Shown here one piece after another: positions 38,516 to 52,782 of a stretch of DNA of 64,000 nucleotides. Position numbers and translations under genes: made by a program. Position 1 is the first letter of the stretch, and each line of letters begins with the position of its first letter. The notes beneath the pieces are model-generated. The model worked only from the letters and a program-made list of their open reading frames with translations. It made no database searches and had not been told where the DNA came from. This DNA is from Gracilibacillus massiliensis (GTDB lineage: Bacteria; Bacillota; Bacilli; Bacillales; Amphibacillaceae), in assembly GCF_001458115.1 (NCBI RefSeq), contig NZ_CZRP01000013.1, positions 1,504,779 through 1,568,778 on the forward strand, given 5' to 3'.

Positions 38516-38860
38516 TCATTTCTTTTCTAAAAGATTCGTTTTATATAATAAATGGTTCACACTTTTTTTTGTTTGGTGAAAGTCCATTTCTTTTGTCGGT
38601 TTCCTTGCAATAATGATTATATCATAACTTTTTTTTATATTTAGATCTAATTCGATAAAAACTTGTCTAATATAGCGCTTTACTTGGTTACGCACTACCG
38701 CATTACCGATTTTTTTACTAACAGATAAACCTACTCGATAATGATTCTGCTCACTTTTATGTAAATAGTAGATCACTAATTGTCGATTAGCAAAAGAAGC
38801 GCCCTTCTTAAAGACCTCTTGAAATTCACTATTTTTTTTAATTCTCCATGCTTTCTTCAT
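38516..38860 (-). CDS. rnpA: Ribonuclease P protein component
   Basis: RnpA is the protein subunit of RNase P, which matures tRNA 5' ends. The 114 residues contain the family's RNR motif region ([22 protein letters not shown]) and [11 protein letters not shown]. It lies between rpmH and yidC as in most bacteria. Confidence 0.95.
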   Translation of the reverse strand: MKKAWRIKKNSEFQEVFKKGASFANRQLVIYYLHKSEQNHYRVGLSVSKKIGNAVVRNQVKRYIRQVFIELDLNIKKSYDIIIIARKPTKEMDFHQTKKSVNHLLYKTNLLEKK

Positions 38861-38943
38861 TTTCGTGCGCCTCCATTAAAGCAAACATACTAAATTCCCA
38901 ATAATGCCTTACATGGAAAAAGACCACTGAGTGTATCAGTGGC

Positions 38944-39078
38944 CTATGCAGACAATACTTTTCTACCCTTCTTACGACGACGAGCAAGTACTTTACGTCC
39001 ATTTTTCGTGCTCATACGAGTACGGAATCCATGAACTTTTTTACGTTTACGATTATTTGGTTGAAATGTACGTTTCAT
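38944..39078 (-). CDS. rpmH: 50S ribosomal protein L34
   Basis: L34 is a 44-residue, very basic protein of the large subunit. Translating the minus strand gives [18 protein letters not shown], then [20 protein letters not shown] and the end RKVLSA, the standard sequence. GGAGGTGC lies upstream, and a strong promoter 60 bases before it. It is the first gene of the leftward replichore. Confidence 0.97.
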   Translation of the reverse strand: MKRTFQPNNRKRKKVHGFRTRMSTKNGRKVLARRRKKGRKVLSA

Positions 39079-39136
39079 TATATATTGCACCTCCCTGAGG
39101 AATTTAAAAATCATAATCGATTAGACAGTCTTACTC

Positions 39137-39166
39137 ATTATACTGATAAATAAACTCAAATGTCAA
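39137..39166 (-). promoter_or_regulatory. rpmH promoter
   Basis: On the minus strand TTGACA (39166-39161) and TATAAT (39142-39137) are perfect consensus boxes, 18 bases apart. Confidence 0.8.
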
Positions 39167-39195
39167 TGCCTACAACATAAAAAATAACGATCTAC

Positions 39196-39644
39196 AAACT
39201 ACGAAGTAATGAAAACTTCATCACATAAAGAATAATGATGAGTGAACTACCACCGCTACGGAAAAACACTCCCTTTCCGGGGGCACGGCTTCAGCTAACT
39301 TCGGAAAGAAAATCACTTTCCAAAGTGGATCTTCAGCTCGTGCTGTTCCCCCAGGAGTGTCGCATTTTTCCTCCGCTTTGTACAGATTTCTGTTCAAATA
39401 TGATGAAATAACCTTTATTAACTATATTATAGCTGTTATTAACTTTGTCGCACTTTACTTAAGTGTAGTCCATTTACGAAGACTCCAGCGGGAACAGCGC
39501 GAGCTGAAGATCCCGCAGGAAAAGCGTTCTTTGCTTTTCTGAGGAAGCAGACCGACGTGCCCGCGGAAAGCGAAGTAAATGGACGGAGCTTTTGCATCCA
39601 CTCATCAAAATTTCAAAGTGAGCAGTACAGGTAATTCGCAGTTT
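39196..39644. mobile_element. TIR-bounded composite repeat element, copy 1 (449 bp, beside oriC)
   Basis: It begins AAACTACGAAGTA and ends TAATTCGCAGTTT, imperfect 13-bp inverted termini. Inside are hairpin copy E3 (about 39252-39375), then a second hairpin with GCTGAAGATCCCGCAGG (about 39478-39590) of a related sub-family. The left and right parts match the copy at 56008-56350 closely, while the second hairpin is missing there. No gene is seen inside; the minus-strand frame across it is not supported. Movement by a trans-acting transposase is inferred. Confidence 0.7.
39252..39375 (-). repeat. Large hairpin repeat, copy E3
   Basis: CTTCAG/CTAA/CTTCGGAAAG faces CTTTCCAAAG/TGGAT/CTTCAG, the reverse orientation of E1. 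Outer arms CACTCC and GGAGTG also pair. It lies within the TIR element. Confidence 0.8.
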
Positions 39645-39746
39645 AGTTACTAAGCGAATTATCTTTCTTATACATAATCTCCATTTTAAACTATCGCCCT
39701 CTGTACCATAACAGTTCATCACGAAAATTGTACTATAACACATAAC

Positions 39747-40070
39747 TGTGGATAACATTGAAAGCATAAACCGACTTAATCTTCCCTCTGTCGACAATTT
39801 ACCCACAAAATAAGAACATGTGTAGGAAAAAAGTGCACATGTTGTCTAACTTGTGGATAACTCTTCATAAATCATTGCAATTCTTGTCTGAATTTGATAT
39901 TATATTTGTGTTTTAGTTTGTTAATAATATAATTCAAAGTAACTCTTATCCACAGTCTGTGGATAATGTGTGGACAAAAGTTCACAGCTTGTATATTAGT
40001 TTATACACATCCATGTGGAAAACTTAATTTTTAGGTTTTCCGCTTTTTTATCAGTGTCATTCTATCCACA
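39747..40070 (+). other. oriC: oriC, upstream DnaA-box region
   Basis: DnaA boxes TGTGGATAA or TTATCCACA lie at 39747-39755, 39852-39860, 39946-39954 and 39958-39966. Near matches are at 39969-39977 (TGTGGACAA), 40001-40009 (TTATACACA) and 40062-40070 (CTATCCACA). This is the rpmH-dnaA half of the bipartite Bacillus-type origin. The boxes also flank the dnaA promoter, so they probably autoregulate dnaA. Confidence 0.88.
39875..39903 (+). promoter_or_regulatory. Probable dnaA promoter
   Basis: TTGCAA (39875-39880) and TATTAT (39898-39903) are 17 bases apart and lie between DnaA boxes. The dnaA leader would be about 210 bases. Confidence 0.55.
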
Positions 40071-40123
40071 TGTTATTATACATGTAGTGCTTGTATTTCC
40101 AGCAGTTGAAAGGAGGTAATTTC

Positions 40124-41476
40124 GTGGAAAACATAGAAGATTTATGGAGAAATACACTTGAAATTATTAAAGAAAAAGTTAGCAAACCCAGTTATGACAC
40201 GTGGTTAAAAAATACTTCAGTAGATCAATTAAAAGAAGACACTGTTATTATTTCCGCTCCAAATGAATTTACTAGAGACTGGTTAGAATCTCGCTATACT
40301 ATTATTATTGCCGAAGCTTTATATGAATTAACAGGAGCTAAATTAACCGTTAAATTTGTAATTCCAGAAAGTCTAGATGAAACAACAGAAGAATTTACTC
40401 AAATGAAAAAGAAAAAAACCGTTCCAAGCCAAAACAATGAATCGTCACCAAAATCGATGTTAAATGATAAATACACATTTGAAACATTTGTTATCGGATC
40501 TGGAAACCGATTTGCTCATGCTGCCTCATTAGCTGTAGCAGAAGCACCTGCAAAAGCCTACAATCCTCTATTTATATATGGTGGTGTTGGTTTAGGAAAA
40601 ACACACTTAATGCATGCAATTGGCCATTATGTATTGGATCATAATCCAACAGCAAAAGTGGTATATTTGTCATCTGAAAAATTCACCAATGAGTTTATTA
40701 ACTCGATCCGTGATAATAAAGCTGTCAATTTTCGAAATAAATATCGAAATGTAGATGTCCTACTAATAGATGATATTCAATTCCTAGCAGGAAAAGAACA
40801 AACACAAGAGGAATTTTTCCATACCTTTAATACATTACATGAAGAAAATAAACAAATTATTATTTCTAGTGATCGACCGCCGAAAGAAATACCTACATTA
40901 GAGGATCGATTACGTTCGCGTTTTGAATGGGGATTAATTACTGATATAACCCCTCCGGATTTGGAAACTAGAATTGCAATACTTAGAAAAAAAGCAAAAG
41001 CTGAAGGACTGGATATTCCTAATGAAGTCATGTTATACATTGCAAATCAAATCGATACGAATATTCGAGAATTAGAAGGGGCTCTTATACGCGTTGTCGC
41101 TTATTCTTCACTAATTAATCAGGATATTGATGCTTCTTTAGCTGCTGAAGCCTTAAAAGATATTATACCTTCATCAAGACCTAAAGTGATCACTATTCAA
41201 CATATACAAGAGGAGATTGGTAAAAGGTATAACGTAAAACTTGAGGAATTTACGGCGAAAAAGCGAACAAAGTCGATTGCATTTCCAAGGCAAATTGCTA
41301 TGTATTTATCTAGAGAATTAACGGATTTTTCCTTACCTAAGATCGGAGAAGAGTTTGGTGGGAGAGATCACACTACTGTTATTCATGCCCATGAAAAAAT
41401 TACAAAACTTATGGGAAGCGATCAATTATTAAGTAAAGAGATAGAAGAAATAAAGGAACAATTGAAGTCAATGTAA
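40124..41476 (+). CDS. dnaA: Chromosomal replication initiator DnaA
   Basis: DnaA binds the DnaA boxes on both sides of this gene and opens the origin. The 450 residues show domain I ([21 protein letters not shown]), a short linker, the AAA+ domain with Walker [16 protein letters not shown] near residue 153 and Walker [10 protein letters not shown], and the C-terminal [10 protein letters not shown] signature of domain IV. Translation starts at GTG (40124) after AAAGGAGG; in-frame codons upstream lack a site. Confidence 0.98.
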   Translation: MENIEDLWRNTLEIIKEKVSKPSYDTWLKNTSVDQLKEDTVIISAPNEFTRDWLESRYTIIIAEALYELTGAKLTVKFVIPESLDETTEEFTQMKKKKTVPSQNNESSPKSMLNDKYTFETFVIGSGNRFAHAASLAVAEAPAKAYNPLFIYGGVGLGKTHLMHAIGHYVLDHNPTAKVVYLSSEKFTNEFINSIRDNKAVNFRNKYRNVDVLLIDDIQFLAGKEQTQEEFFHTFNTLHEENKQIIISSDRPPKEIPTLEDRLRSRFEWGLITDITPPDLETRIAILRKKAKAEGLDIPNEVMLYIANQIDTNIRELEGALIRVVAYSSLINQDIDASLAAEALKDIIPSSRPKVITIQHIQEEIGKRYNVKLEEFTAKKRTKSIAFPRQIAMYLSRELTDFSLPKIGEEFGGRDHTTVIHAHEKITKLMGSDQLLSKEIEEIKEQLKSM

Positions 41477-41507
41477 TTAATAGTGAGCTAACATTGGTTG
41501 TGTGAAT

Positions 41508-41648
41508 TGTGGATAATTAATGCAAAGGCGCAAACATTTTATCCACATCTTAATAACTTGCCTTCCATCACACTTATCCACTTATCCACATAATCACAGG
41601 CCCTATTACTATTATTACGGTATTATATTAATAATAAATAAATATATT
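41508..41648 (+). other. oriC: oriC, downstream DnaA boxes and unwinding region
   Basis: Boxes lie at 41508-41516, 41539-41547, 41574-41582 (TTATCCACT) and 41582-41590. An AT-rich stretch follows (about 41605-41648), with the triplet-like run CTATTACTATTATTACGG at its head. It matches the box cluster, DnaA-trio and duplex-unwinding layout of the dnaA-dnaN region of Bacillus. Confidence 0.88.
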
Positions 41649-41665
41649 CCTCAAGGAGGATAAGA

Positions 41666-42808
41666 ATGAAAATTGTAATTAATCGAGATAAATTAATAGA
41701 AAGTATTCAACATGTAACAAAAGCGATTTCCTCTAAAACGGCGATTCCGATTTTAGCTGGATTAAAAGTACAAGCAACTGCTAATGGTATTACTTTAACT
41801 GGAAGCAACTCAGATATTACGATTGAATCCTTTATACCTATAGAGGAAGAAGGCATTCAATTTATTGATGAAATCGAACAAGGTGAGATCATTGTTCATG
41901 CTAAGTATTTCCCTGAGATTATCCGTAAGCTACCTTCATCAACTGTAGAAATTAATGCAGATGAAAACTTACAGGTCACTATTCAATCAGGACATGCTGA
42001 ATTTCATTTAAATGGACAGGATGCAGATGAATACCCGCAAATTTCTCAGATACAGACAGAAACAAATTTTGAATTACCAATCAATTTAATTAAAGATATG
42101 ATTAAACAAACGGTATTTGCGGTTTCAACTTCTGAAACAAGGCCAATCTTAACAGGGGTGAATATAAAAGTAGAAGGCGATCACTTGCATTTTATAGCAA
42201 CAGATAGCCATCGTTTAGCAGCAAACAAATTACCCTTGAATGATACAATCGGTGAGTTTCCTTTTGATCAAGTTGTGATCCCTGGGAAAAGTTTAACTGA
42301 ATTAAGCAAAATATTAGATGACACAGAAGATAAACTTCAAATAAGTATTTCAGAAAACCAAATAGCATTTCAAACGAACCATTTATATTTTCTTTCTCGA
42401 CTATTGGACGGAAAATATCCGGAAACATCTCGTTTAATTCCTGAAGAAAGTAAAACCGTCATTCATGCGGACACGAAAACACTGCTTCAAGCAGTTGATC
42501 GTGCATCATTATTAGCCAAAGATAACCATAATAATGTGATTAGATTACAAACAAAAGATAACCAAACGGTTGAAATATCTAGTAACTCTCCAGAAATCGG
42601 AAAAGTAGAAGAAGAAATAACTGTAGCTAAAATTGATGGGGAAGAACTTAAAATTTCATTTAGTTCAAAATATATGATCGATGCGTTAAAGATTATGGAG
42701 AGCGATCAAGTGAAAATAGAATTTACTGGAGCAATGAGGCCATTTATTATCAAACCGATTGATCATGATCAAATATTACAATTAATTTTACCTGTACGAA
42801 CGTTTTAA
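41666..42808 (+). CDS. dnaN: DNA polymerase III beta subunit (sliding clamp)
   Basis: DnaN is the ring clamp that tethers polymerase to DNA. The 380 residues consist of three similar domains; MKIVINRDKLIESIQHVTKAI and the C-terminal MRPFIIKP ... LILPVRTF are typical. AAGGAGGAT precedes the start. A long perfect hairpin follows the stop. Confidence 0.98.
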   Translation: MKIVINRDKLIESIQHVTKAISSKTAIPILAGLKVQATANGITLTGSNSDITIESFIPIEEEGIQFIDEIEQGEIIVHAKYFPEIIRKLPSSTVEINADENLQVTIQSGHAEFHLNGQDADEYPQISQIQTETNFELPINLIKDMIKQTVFAVSTSETRPILTGVNIKVEGDHLHFIATDSHRLAANKLPLNDTIGEFPFDQVVIPGKSLTELSKILDDTEDKLQISISENQIAFQTNHLYFLSRLLDGKYPETSRLIPEESKTVIHADTKTLLQAVDRASLLAKDNHNNVIRLQTKDNQTVEISSNSPEIGKVEEEITVAKIDGEELKISFSSKYMIDALKIMESDQVKIEFTGAMRPFIIKPIDHDQILQLILPVRTF

Positions 42809-42810
42809 CA

Positions 42811-42845
42811 AGAAAGAGGAACAAACCATTTGTTCCTCTTTCTAC
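42811..42845 (+). terminator. dnaN terminator
   Basis: AGAAAGAGGAACAAA pairs perfectly with TTTGTTCCTCTTTCT around a three-base loop, right after the dnaN stop. Confidence 0.75.
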
Positions 42846-42970
42846 TGTTTAAAAAGAATAAAAATAGAAAATTAGTAGGTTTACTTTTCTAATTGACAAA
42901 TGTTTAGTAAAATAGATAGAAGGGCTATACTAATTATCAATATCTTTGTTAACTAAAAGTAGGTGGAAAA

Positions 42971-43195
42971 ATGAAAGAAAACATTGAAATATCAACAGAG
43001 TATATCCAACTCGGTCAACTTCTAAAATTAGCAAACATTTTAGAATCTGGTGGCATGATTAAAGTTTTTTTACAAGAAAATGGTGTCTATGTAAACGATG
43101 AATTAGAAACAAGACGAGGTAAAAAACTTTATCCGGGGGATACAGTCTTTGTCGAAGATGTTGGTACGTTCGTGGTATCAAAAAGTGCGCAATAA
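42971..43195 (+). CDS. yaaA: S4-domain protein YaaA
   Basis: This is a 74-residue RNA-binding protein of the YaaA/RlbA family. The S4-like fold is visible (YIQLGQLLKLANILESGGMIKVFL, NDELETRRGKKLYPGD). It lies between dnaN and recF as in Bacillus, where it has been linked to ribosome assembly. AGGTGG precedes the ATG. Confidence 0.92.
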   Translation: MKENIEISTEYIQLGQLLKLANILESGGMIKVFLQENGVYVNDELETRRGKKLYPGDTVFVEDVGTFVVSKSAQ

Positions 43196-43219
43196 GGTTA
43201 AATTCGAAAGGAAATTCGA

Positions 43220-44332
43220 ATGCATATACAACAATTAAGTTTAACCAATTATCGTAATTATCCTCAATTATCTGTTGATTTTGATGATAAAATAAATGTC
43301 TTTATTGGGGAAAATGCTCAAGGTAAAACAAACCTCATGGAAGCGATCTATGTATTAGGTTTCTCAAAATCACATCGTACAACAAAAGATAAAGAATTAA
43401 TTCAGTGGGAGCAAAACTATGCTAAAATAGAAGGTAGTATATTTAAGAGACAACAAAAATTCCCATTAGAGATACAAATTAATAACAAAGGTAAGAAAGC
43501 TAAATTAAATCATCTCGAACAGAAACGCCTTAGTGACTACATTGGTGCATTAAACATTGTTATGTTTGCTCCTGAAGATCTTAACCTTGTCAAAGGTAGT
43601 CCTCAAATCAGAAGGCGTTTTATTGATATGGAAATTGGACAAATTCAACCCATTTATATTTATCACCTTGGACAATATATCAAAATCTTAAAACAAAGAA
43701 ATCATTTGCTTAAACAGTTACAAAAACGAAAAAACAATGATGTAACAATGCTACGGGTTTTAACAGACCAAATGATCGAACATGCCGCTATTATTTTAGA
43801 AAAACGTTTCCTATTTATGAAACGTTTACGATCATGGGCATTTGAAATACATAAAGGGATTAGTAGAGGCATAGAAGAACTGAATCTTCAATATGCTGCT
43901 ACCATTGATGTATCAGAGGATGACAATAAGGAAAAAATAATAGAAGTGTTGCAAGAAACATTTACTACAATTGAGCATAAAGAAGTGGAACGCGGAACAA
44001 CGTTAATAGGCCCACATCGAGATGATCTGCTATTCTATGTGAACGATAAAAACGTGCAAACATATGGGTCACAGGGCCAACAAAGAACAACAGCACTATC
44101 TTTAAAACTGGCAGAAATTGAACTTATTTACCAAGAAATAAATGACTATCCGATTTTGCTTTTAGATGATGTGTTAAGCGAATTGGATGATTTTAGGCAA
44201 TCTCATTTATTAGATACGATTGAAGGGAAAGTTCAAACCTTTGTCTCCACAACTAGTGTGGACGGTATTGATCATCAAACACTAGAAAAGGCAGAGATTT
44301 TTAAAATAGATAAAGGAAAAATAATTGAGTAA
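43220..44332 (+). CDS. recF: DNA replication/repair protein RecF
   Basis: RecF is an SMC-like ATPase that helps load RecA at gapped DNA. The 370 residues have Walker [15 protein letters not shown] near residue 30, the ABC signature [18 protein letters not shown] and Walker [21 protein letters not shown] precedes the start; it lies 24 bases after yaaA. Confidence 0.96.
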   Translation: MHIQQLSLTNYRNYPQLSVDFDDKINVFIGENAQGKTNLMEAIYVLGFSKSHRTTKDKELIQWEQNYAKIEGSIFKRQQKFPLEIQINNKGKKAKLNHLEQKRLSDYIGALNIVMFAPEDLNLVKGSPQIRRRFIDMEIGQIQPIYIYHLGQYIKILKQRNHLLKQLQKRKNNDVTMLRVLTDQMIEHAAIILEKRFLFMKRLRSWAFEIHKGISRGIEELNLQYAATIDVSEDDNKEKIIEVLQETFTTIEHKEVERGTTLIGPHRDDLLFYVNDKNVQTYGSQGQQRTTALSLKLAEIELIYQEINDYPILLLDDVLSELDDFRQSHLLDTIEGKVQTFVSTTSVDGIDHQTLEKAEIFKIDKGKIIE

Positions 44333-44346
44333 AAAGTAGGGATATC

Positions 44347-44634
44347 ATGTTTATTCACATTGGAGATGACCATGTCATCCAATCTAAAGATGTGATTGGA
44401 ATCATTGATTATAGTTTAGTAACGTCCTCAACGATAAATGAGGAAATGCTTGAACAATTAAAAGCAAAAGAGCAAGTCGTTGTGTCTGATGAAGAGCTTA
44501 CAAAGGCAGTAGTGATAACTGCTGATCAAGTTTATTACAGTCCTTTATCTGTTTTAACATTGAAGAAACGAGCAAGTATGATTTCAACAATTAGTCGGTT
44601 AGAGGATTACTCAGAAGCAAGTGACGAAGAATAG
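44347..44634 (+). CDS. remB: Extracellular-matrix regulator RemB (DUF370)
   Basis: This is a 95-residue protein of the RemB/YaaB family (MFIHIGDDHVIQSKDVIGIID). In B. subtilis RemB and its paralogue RemA affect biofilm matrix genes. It lies between recF and gyrB, its usual position, 14 bases after recF. Confidence 0.9.
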   Translation: MFIHIGDDHVIQSKDVIGIIDYSLVTSSTINEEMLEQLKAKEQVVVSDEELTKAVVITADQVYYSPLSVLTLKKRASMISTISRLEDYSEASDEE

Positions 44635-44665
44635 ATAATCAAAGAGAAAATGCAGGTGATTTTAA

Positions 44666-46591
<1,926 letters not shown>

Positions 46592-46655
46592 ACAATAGAT
46601 AGAATCACTAGCGAAAGTTCACGTCTTCCTGCAGTGAAATAGGAGGTAATTAAAT

Positions 46656-49133
46656 ATGGTGGATCATAATCGTCCACAAGTGCAAGAAATTAGTTTAGGG
46701 CAAGAAATGCGTACATCTTTTTTAGATTATGCCATGAGTGTTATTGTCGCTCGTGCCTTGCCAGATGTTAGAGATGGTATGAAACCTGTGCATCGTCGAA
46801 TATTATATGCATTAAATGATCAAGGTATGCATGCAGATAAGGCATACAAAAAATCGGCGCGTATTGTCGGTGATGTAATCGGTAAATACCACCCACACGG
46901 TGACTCTGCTGTTTATGAAGCCATGGTAAGAATGGCTCAGGATTTCAGTTATCGTTATATGCTTGTAGATGGTCACGGTAATTTTGGTTCAGTTGATGGT
47001 GATCCACCAGCAGCAATGCGTTATACCGAAGCAAGAATGTCTAAAATTTCAATGGAAATGTTAAGAGACATCAGTAAAGATACCATTGATTATACCGATA
47101 ATTATGATGGTTCAGAAAGAGAACCAAAAGTGTTACCAGCAAAGTTTCCCAATCTTTTAGTAAATGGTGCATCTGGTATAGCAGTAGGGATGGCAACAAA
47201 TATTCCACCACATCATTTAGGTGAAACGATTGACGCTATTCTAGCTATCAGTGAAAATCCTGAAATTTCTATTACAGAATTGATGGAAGAATATATATTT
47301 GGACCTGATTTTCCAACTGCTGGACAAATATTAGGTAGAAGTGGTATTCGCAGAGCTTTTGAAACTGGTAAAGGATCAGTTACGATCCGCTCTAAAACAG
47401 AAATAGAAGAACAAGCCAATGGCAAGTCACGAATACTAGTGTCTGAACTTCCTTATCAAGTCAATAAAGCAAAATTGATTGAAAAAATTGCTGATTTAGC
47501 ACGAGATAAGCGTATTGAAGGAATTACAGATTTACGAGATGAATCGGATCGTAATGGTATGCGGATTGTGATTGAATTACGCAGAGATGCCAATCCAAAT
47601 GTCGTTTTAAATAATTTATATAAGCAAACATCGCTGCAAACCTCTTTTGGTATTAATATGCTCGCCTTAGTCGATGGGCAACCAAAAGTATTAAATTTAA
47701 AGCAATGTTTAGAGTATTATTTAGCACATCAAAAAGAGATTATTACAAGAAGAACACAATATGAGTTAAATAAAGCCGAAGCTCGTGCCCACATATTAGA
47801 AGGTTTACGTATCGCATTAGACCATATTGATGAGATTATAACATTGATTCGTGGTTCACAAACTACTGAAATTGCCCGTGAAGGCTTAATGAATCAGTTT
47901 AAGTTATCCGAAAAACAAGCACAAGCTATTTTAGATATGCGTTTGCAACGTTTAACTGGATTAGAACGAGATAAGATTGAAGAAGAGTATAATCAAATCA
48001 TGGAATTAATTGAAGAGTTAAAAGCTATTTTAGCTGATGAAGAAAAGATTTTAGAAATTATCCGTGAAGAATTATTAGAAATTAAAGAAAAGTTTAATGA
48101 TGAGAGAAGAACAGAAATCATTTCAGGTGGAGTAGACCTTATTGAAGATGAGGATTTAATTCCAGAGGAAAACATTGTCGTCACCTTGACACACCGAGGT
48201 TACATCAAACGACTGCCAGCCTCTACTTATAGAGCACAACGTCGTGGAGGACGTGGTGTACAAGGAATGGGCACAAACGATGATGACTTTGTGGAACATT
48301 TAGTATCGTGTTCTACCCATGATACAGTGTTATTTTTCTCGAATAAAGGGAAGGTATATCGAGCAAAAGGTTATGAAATTCCTGAATTCAACCGTACAGC
48401 AAAAGGTATTCCAATTATTAACTTGTTAGAAGTAGAACAAGGCGAGTGGATTAATGCGGTAATTACAGTGAAGGAATACAAGGAAGACTGGTATTTATTC
48501 TTCACAACCAAACATGGAATTTCCAAACGAACTGCACTTCCTCAATTTGCAAATATTCGTAAAGGTGGACTTATTGCACTCAATTTACGGGATGAAGATG
48601 AATTAATTTCTGTAAGATTGACGGATGGAAATAAAGATATCTTAATCGGTACAAAAAATGGCTATGTCATCCGATTCGAAGAGAGTCAAATTCGCTCAAT
48701 GGGAAGAACGGCTGCAGGTGTAAAAGGTATCTCCTTGCGTGCAGATGATGAAGTAGTCTCCATGGAAATTATTGAAGAAAATCAATATGTTCTAAACGTA
48801 ACCGAGCATGGTTATGGAAAACGAACTATTGTTGAGGATTACCGAAGAACAAACCGTGGTGGAAAAGGTATTTTTACATGTAATATTACCGAAAAAACAG
48901 GTAGGGTTGTCGCAGTGAAAACTGTAACAGAAGATGAAGATATTATGATTATGACGATTTCAGGTGTTTTAATCAGGATGCAAGTAGAAGGTATCTCCAC
49001 GACAGGAAGAAATACGCAAGGTGTCCGTCTGATTCGTTTACAGGAAGAAGAAAGAGTCGCAACTGTTGCAAAAGTCGATCCTGAGGATGAAATAGAAGAA
49101 ATTATTGAGGAAGCAGAAGAAACAGAAAAATAA
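46656..49133 (+). CDS. gyrA: DNA gyrase subunit A
   Basis: GyrA cuts and reseals DNA. The 825 residues contain the quinolone-resistance region with unmodified GDSAVYE (Ser and Glu at the usual sites), the active tyrosine in [10 protein letters not shown], and the GyrA box QRRGGRG in the C-terminal wrapping domain. The tail is acidic. AGGAGG precedes the start. No rRNA operon follows, unlike B. subtilis. Confidence 0.98.
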   Translation: MVDHNRPQVQEISLGQEMRTSFLDYAMSVIVARALPDVRDGMKPVHRRILYALNDQGMHADKAYKKSARIVGDVIGKYHPHGDSAVYEAMVRMAQDFSYRYMLVDGHGNFGSVDGDPPAAMRYTEARMSKISMEMLRDISKDTIDYTDNYDGSEREPKVLPAKFPNLLVNGASGIAVGMATNIPPHHLGETIDAILAISENPEISITELMEEYIFGPDFPTAGQILGRSGIRRAFETGKGSVTIRSKTEIEEQANGKSRILVSELPYQVNKAKLIEKIADLARDKRIEGITDLRDESDRNGMRIVIELRRDANPNVVLNNLYKQTSLQTSFGINMLALVDGQPKVLNLKQCLEYYLAHQKEIITRRTQYELNKAEARAHILEGLRIALDHIDEIITLIRGSQTTEIAREGLMNQFKLSEKQAQAILDMRLQRLTGLERDKIEEEYNQIMELIEELKAILADEEKILEIIREELLEIKEKFNDERRTEIISGGVDLIEDEDLIPEENIVVTLTHRGYIKRLPASTYRAQRRGGRGVQGMGTNDDDFVEHLVSCSTHDTVLFFSNKGKVYRAKGYEIPEFNRTAKGIPIINLLEVEQGEWINAVITVKEYKEDWYLFFTTKHGISKRTALPQFANIRKGGLIALNLRDEDELISVRLTDGNKDILIGTKNGYVIRFEESQIRSMGRTAAGVKGISLRADDEVVSMEIIEENQYVLNVTEHGYGKRTIVEDYRRTNRGGKGIFTCNITEKTGRVVAVKTVTEDEDIMIMTISGVLIRMQVEGISTTGRNTQGVRLIRLQEEERVATVAKVDPEDEIEEIIEEAEETEK

Positions 49134-49151
49134 TATAGGGGTGTGATCCGA

Positions 49152-50240
49152 TTGCAGGTGCATCCACAACAATTAATAACTGGGTGTATAATTACTAAAG
49201 CCGTTATAGGCAAATCCAAACATCCGATCATCGAAAAAAATACAGTAGTGGAAGAAAAGCATATCAAGGCATTGGAACACTTTAACATTGATATGGTAGA
49301 AGTTTCGGCCAAATTACAATCAGGCAGTGACTATATACCAAAATCCTATGATGAGAATGACCTTAATGAAAGTAAAGTACAAAGGGAGTCACAAACTTCC
49401 TTTGATACTTTATACCTCCAAGCGGTTTCCGATTACAAATCAATGTTTAAAAAATGGCAAGGTGGAGGGTCAGTCGATATTTATTTGGTACGCAAAATTA
49501 TGATGCCCTTATTTGAATATTTAAAGGATATTAGTTTAGATTTATTTTTATTACATAAATTTGCTACCAAAGAGGATTATTTTTATCATCATGGAGTAGC
49601 AGTATCCTTATTATCCGCACATCTAGCCAAAAAAATGGGCTATGAAAAAGAATGGACTCAAGTTGGTATCGCTGGGATTTTGGCTGATAGCGGGATGGCT
49701 AAGCTTAGTGAAAATTGGTTATTGAAAGAATCCAGACTTACTATTGCAGAATATGAGGAAATTAAAAAACACCCAACATTGTCTTATCGAATGGTAGAAG
49801 ATATTCCATCTGTAACGAAAGAGATGAAGCTTGCTATACTTCAACACCATGAGAGAATCGATGGAAGTGGATATCCTATAGGTGTGAAAGAGGAAAAAAT
49901 CCATACCTTTGCTAAAATAATTGCTGTCAGTGACACATATCATGCGATGACTTCAGAACGAGTCTATCGAAAAAAGCAATCTCCATTTAAAGTTGTCGAG
50001 GAAATGTTAAAGATGAAATATCAAAAATTTGACTATCCAGTGCTTCAAAAATTTGTGGATACGTTAATGAATTATACGATAGGAACACGCGTAAAGCTTT
50101 CAACTGGAAAAGAAGCATTTATTGTATTTATTGATCAAAACGCCCCAACAAGACCAATGGTGCGCCTAATGGACAGCACAGAAATAATCGAATTAAAAGA
50201 TAAACCAGCAATATTTATCGACAGTATTATAACTGATTAA
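49152..50240 (+). CDS. HD-GYP domain protein with a degenerate HD site
   Basis: This is a protein of about 362 residues of the HD-GYP type, which normally hydrolyses c-di-GMP. HHERIDGSGYP is intact and GVAVSLLSAHLAKKMGY is typical. Where active enzymes have LHDIG, this protein has ILADSGM, so the HD histidine is missing. The likely start is TTG (49152), eight bases after AGGGGTG; GTG at 49143 overlaps that site. It lies ten to twenty bases after gyrA, probably co-transcribed. It may bind rather than cleave its nucleotide. Confidence 0.8.
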   Translation: MQVHPQQLITGCIITKAVIGKSKHPIIEKNTVVEEKHIKALEHFNIDMVEVSAKLQSGSDYIPKSYDENDLNESKVQRESQTSFDTLYLQAVSDYKSMFKKWQGGGSVDIYLVRKIMMPLFEYLKDISLDLFLLHKFATKEDYFYHHGVAVSLLSAHLAKKMGYEKEWTQVGIAGILADSGMAKLSENWLLKESRLTIAEYEEIKKHPTLSYRMVEDIPSVTKEMKLAILQHHERIDGSGYPIGVKEEKIHTFAKIIAVSDTYHAMTSERVYRKKQSPFKVVEEMLKMKYQKFDYPVLQKFVDTLMNYTIGTRVKLSTGKEAFIVFIDQNAPTRPMVRLMDSTEIIELKDKPAIFIDSIITD

Positions 50241-50244
50241 CACT

Positions 50245-50271
50245 GAAACACGGGGACGGTTCTCGTGTTTC
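50245..50271 (+). repeat. REP-like palindrome, terminator-like, after the HD-GYP gene
   Basis: This 27-bp copy starts four bases after the HD-GYP stop and is followed by ATTTTTT. It is the inverse of the copies at 8296 and 10974, so it points the same way relative to its gene. Confidence 0.85.
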
Positions 50272-52027
<1,756 letters not shown>

Positions 52028-52034
52028 AATCACA

Positions 52035-52072
52035 AAAATCCAAACGATACAAATAGATCGTTTGGATTTTTA
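52035..52072 (+). terminator. guaB terminator
   Basis: AAAATCCAAACGAT pairs with ATCGTTTGGATTTT and T residues follow. Confidence 0.85.
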
Positions 52073-52137
52073 TTCATACAAGGAAGATACTATGCGATAA
52101 ACTGTTTGGTAATTTTGAAATAGTTTAAACTGGTTAA

Positions 52138-52325
52138 CATCCGCTCCGGCTGCCGACTTCCCTTTTACCACGGGCACAAGTGCAACATCTACTCAAGCAA
52201 GCTTTCGTAGTGTTTTCTATGCAGTGGTTTGTTACCTTCAGCTAACTTTTTCAAGCAAAGGTCGCTCGAAAAAGTGGATCTTCAGGTAAAAAGTTACCAC
52301 AGGAGTGAAAGTGGACGGCCTGCAC
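52138..52325 (-). repeat. Large hairpin repeat, copy E5
   Basis: CTTCAG/CTAA/CTTTTTCAAGC faces GCTCGAAAAAG/TGGAT/CTTCAG. The first 87 bases (52140-52228) are an inverted, nearly identical copy of 20887-20975. It and E6 fill most of the 755-base guaB-dacA gap. Confidence 0.8.
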
Positions 52326-52449
52326 TATAAAAATATTCTACAATTGTTGTAACAATTAGCATTTTGAGCTGTTACTCCAATCAACGAATTTTTTACATGA
52401 GAGGAATAGCATAATGTTACCTCATACTAGCGTTGTAAAATATCAAATT

Positions 52450-52585
52450 AGCGTAGACGTCCGCTTCTACTCCAACGGGATGTTTTTATCCGAAGATCCA
52501 CTTTGGTAAGCGACCTTTGCTTACCAAAGTTAGCTAAAGAAGTGTCCGTGGAAAGAGAAGCGGACAAGCCGCAGCGGTTTTAAGC
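52450..52585 (+). repeat. Large hairpin repeat, copy E6
   Basis: CGAAG/ATCCA/CTTTGGTAAGC faces GCTTACCAAAG/TTAG/CT across a seven-base loop. The outer arms GTCCGCTTCT and AGAAGCGGAC are fully paired, with changes on both sides relative to E1. Confidence 0.8.
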
Positions 52586-52782
52586 ACAAACTTCATCTCA
52601 AAATTACCACATCATTTGTTGCGCAGTATCCTTATATTACGCAACAATACAAATTGCATCTTTTTTATGTTCCGACCTTTTTCCTCCTAATTGACGCATA
52701 ATAGTCATAAAGCGTTATTTTCTATTTGGTTTAGTTGTGATAAAATAATTGCATGCAAAAAAATAGGTGGAGGTAGGAGAGA

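Noticed and set aside
39357-39806. Open frames on both strands between rpmH and dnaA
   Set aside because: They cross the TIR element and the DnaA-box region; no start signals and no conserved protein pattern.
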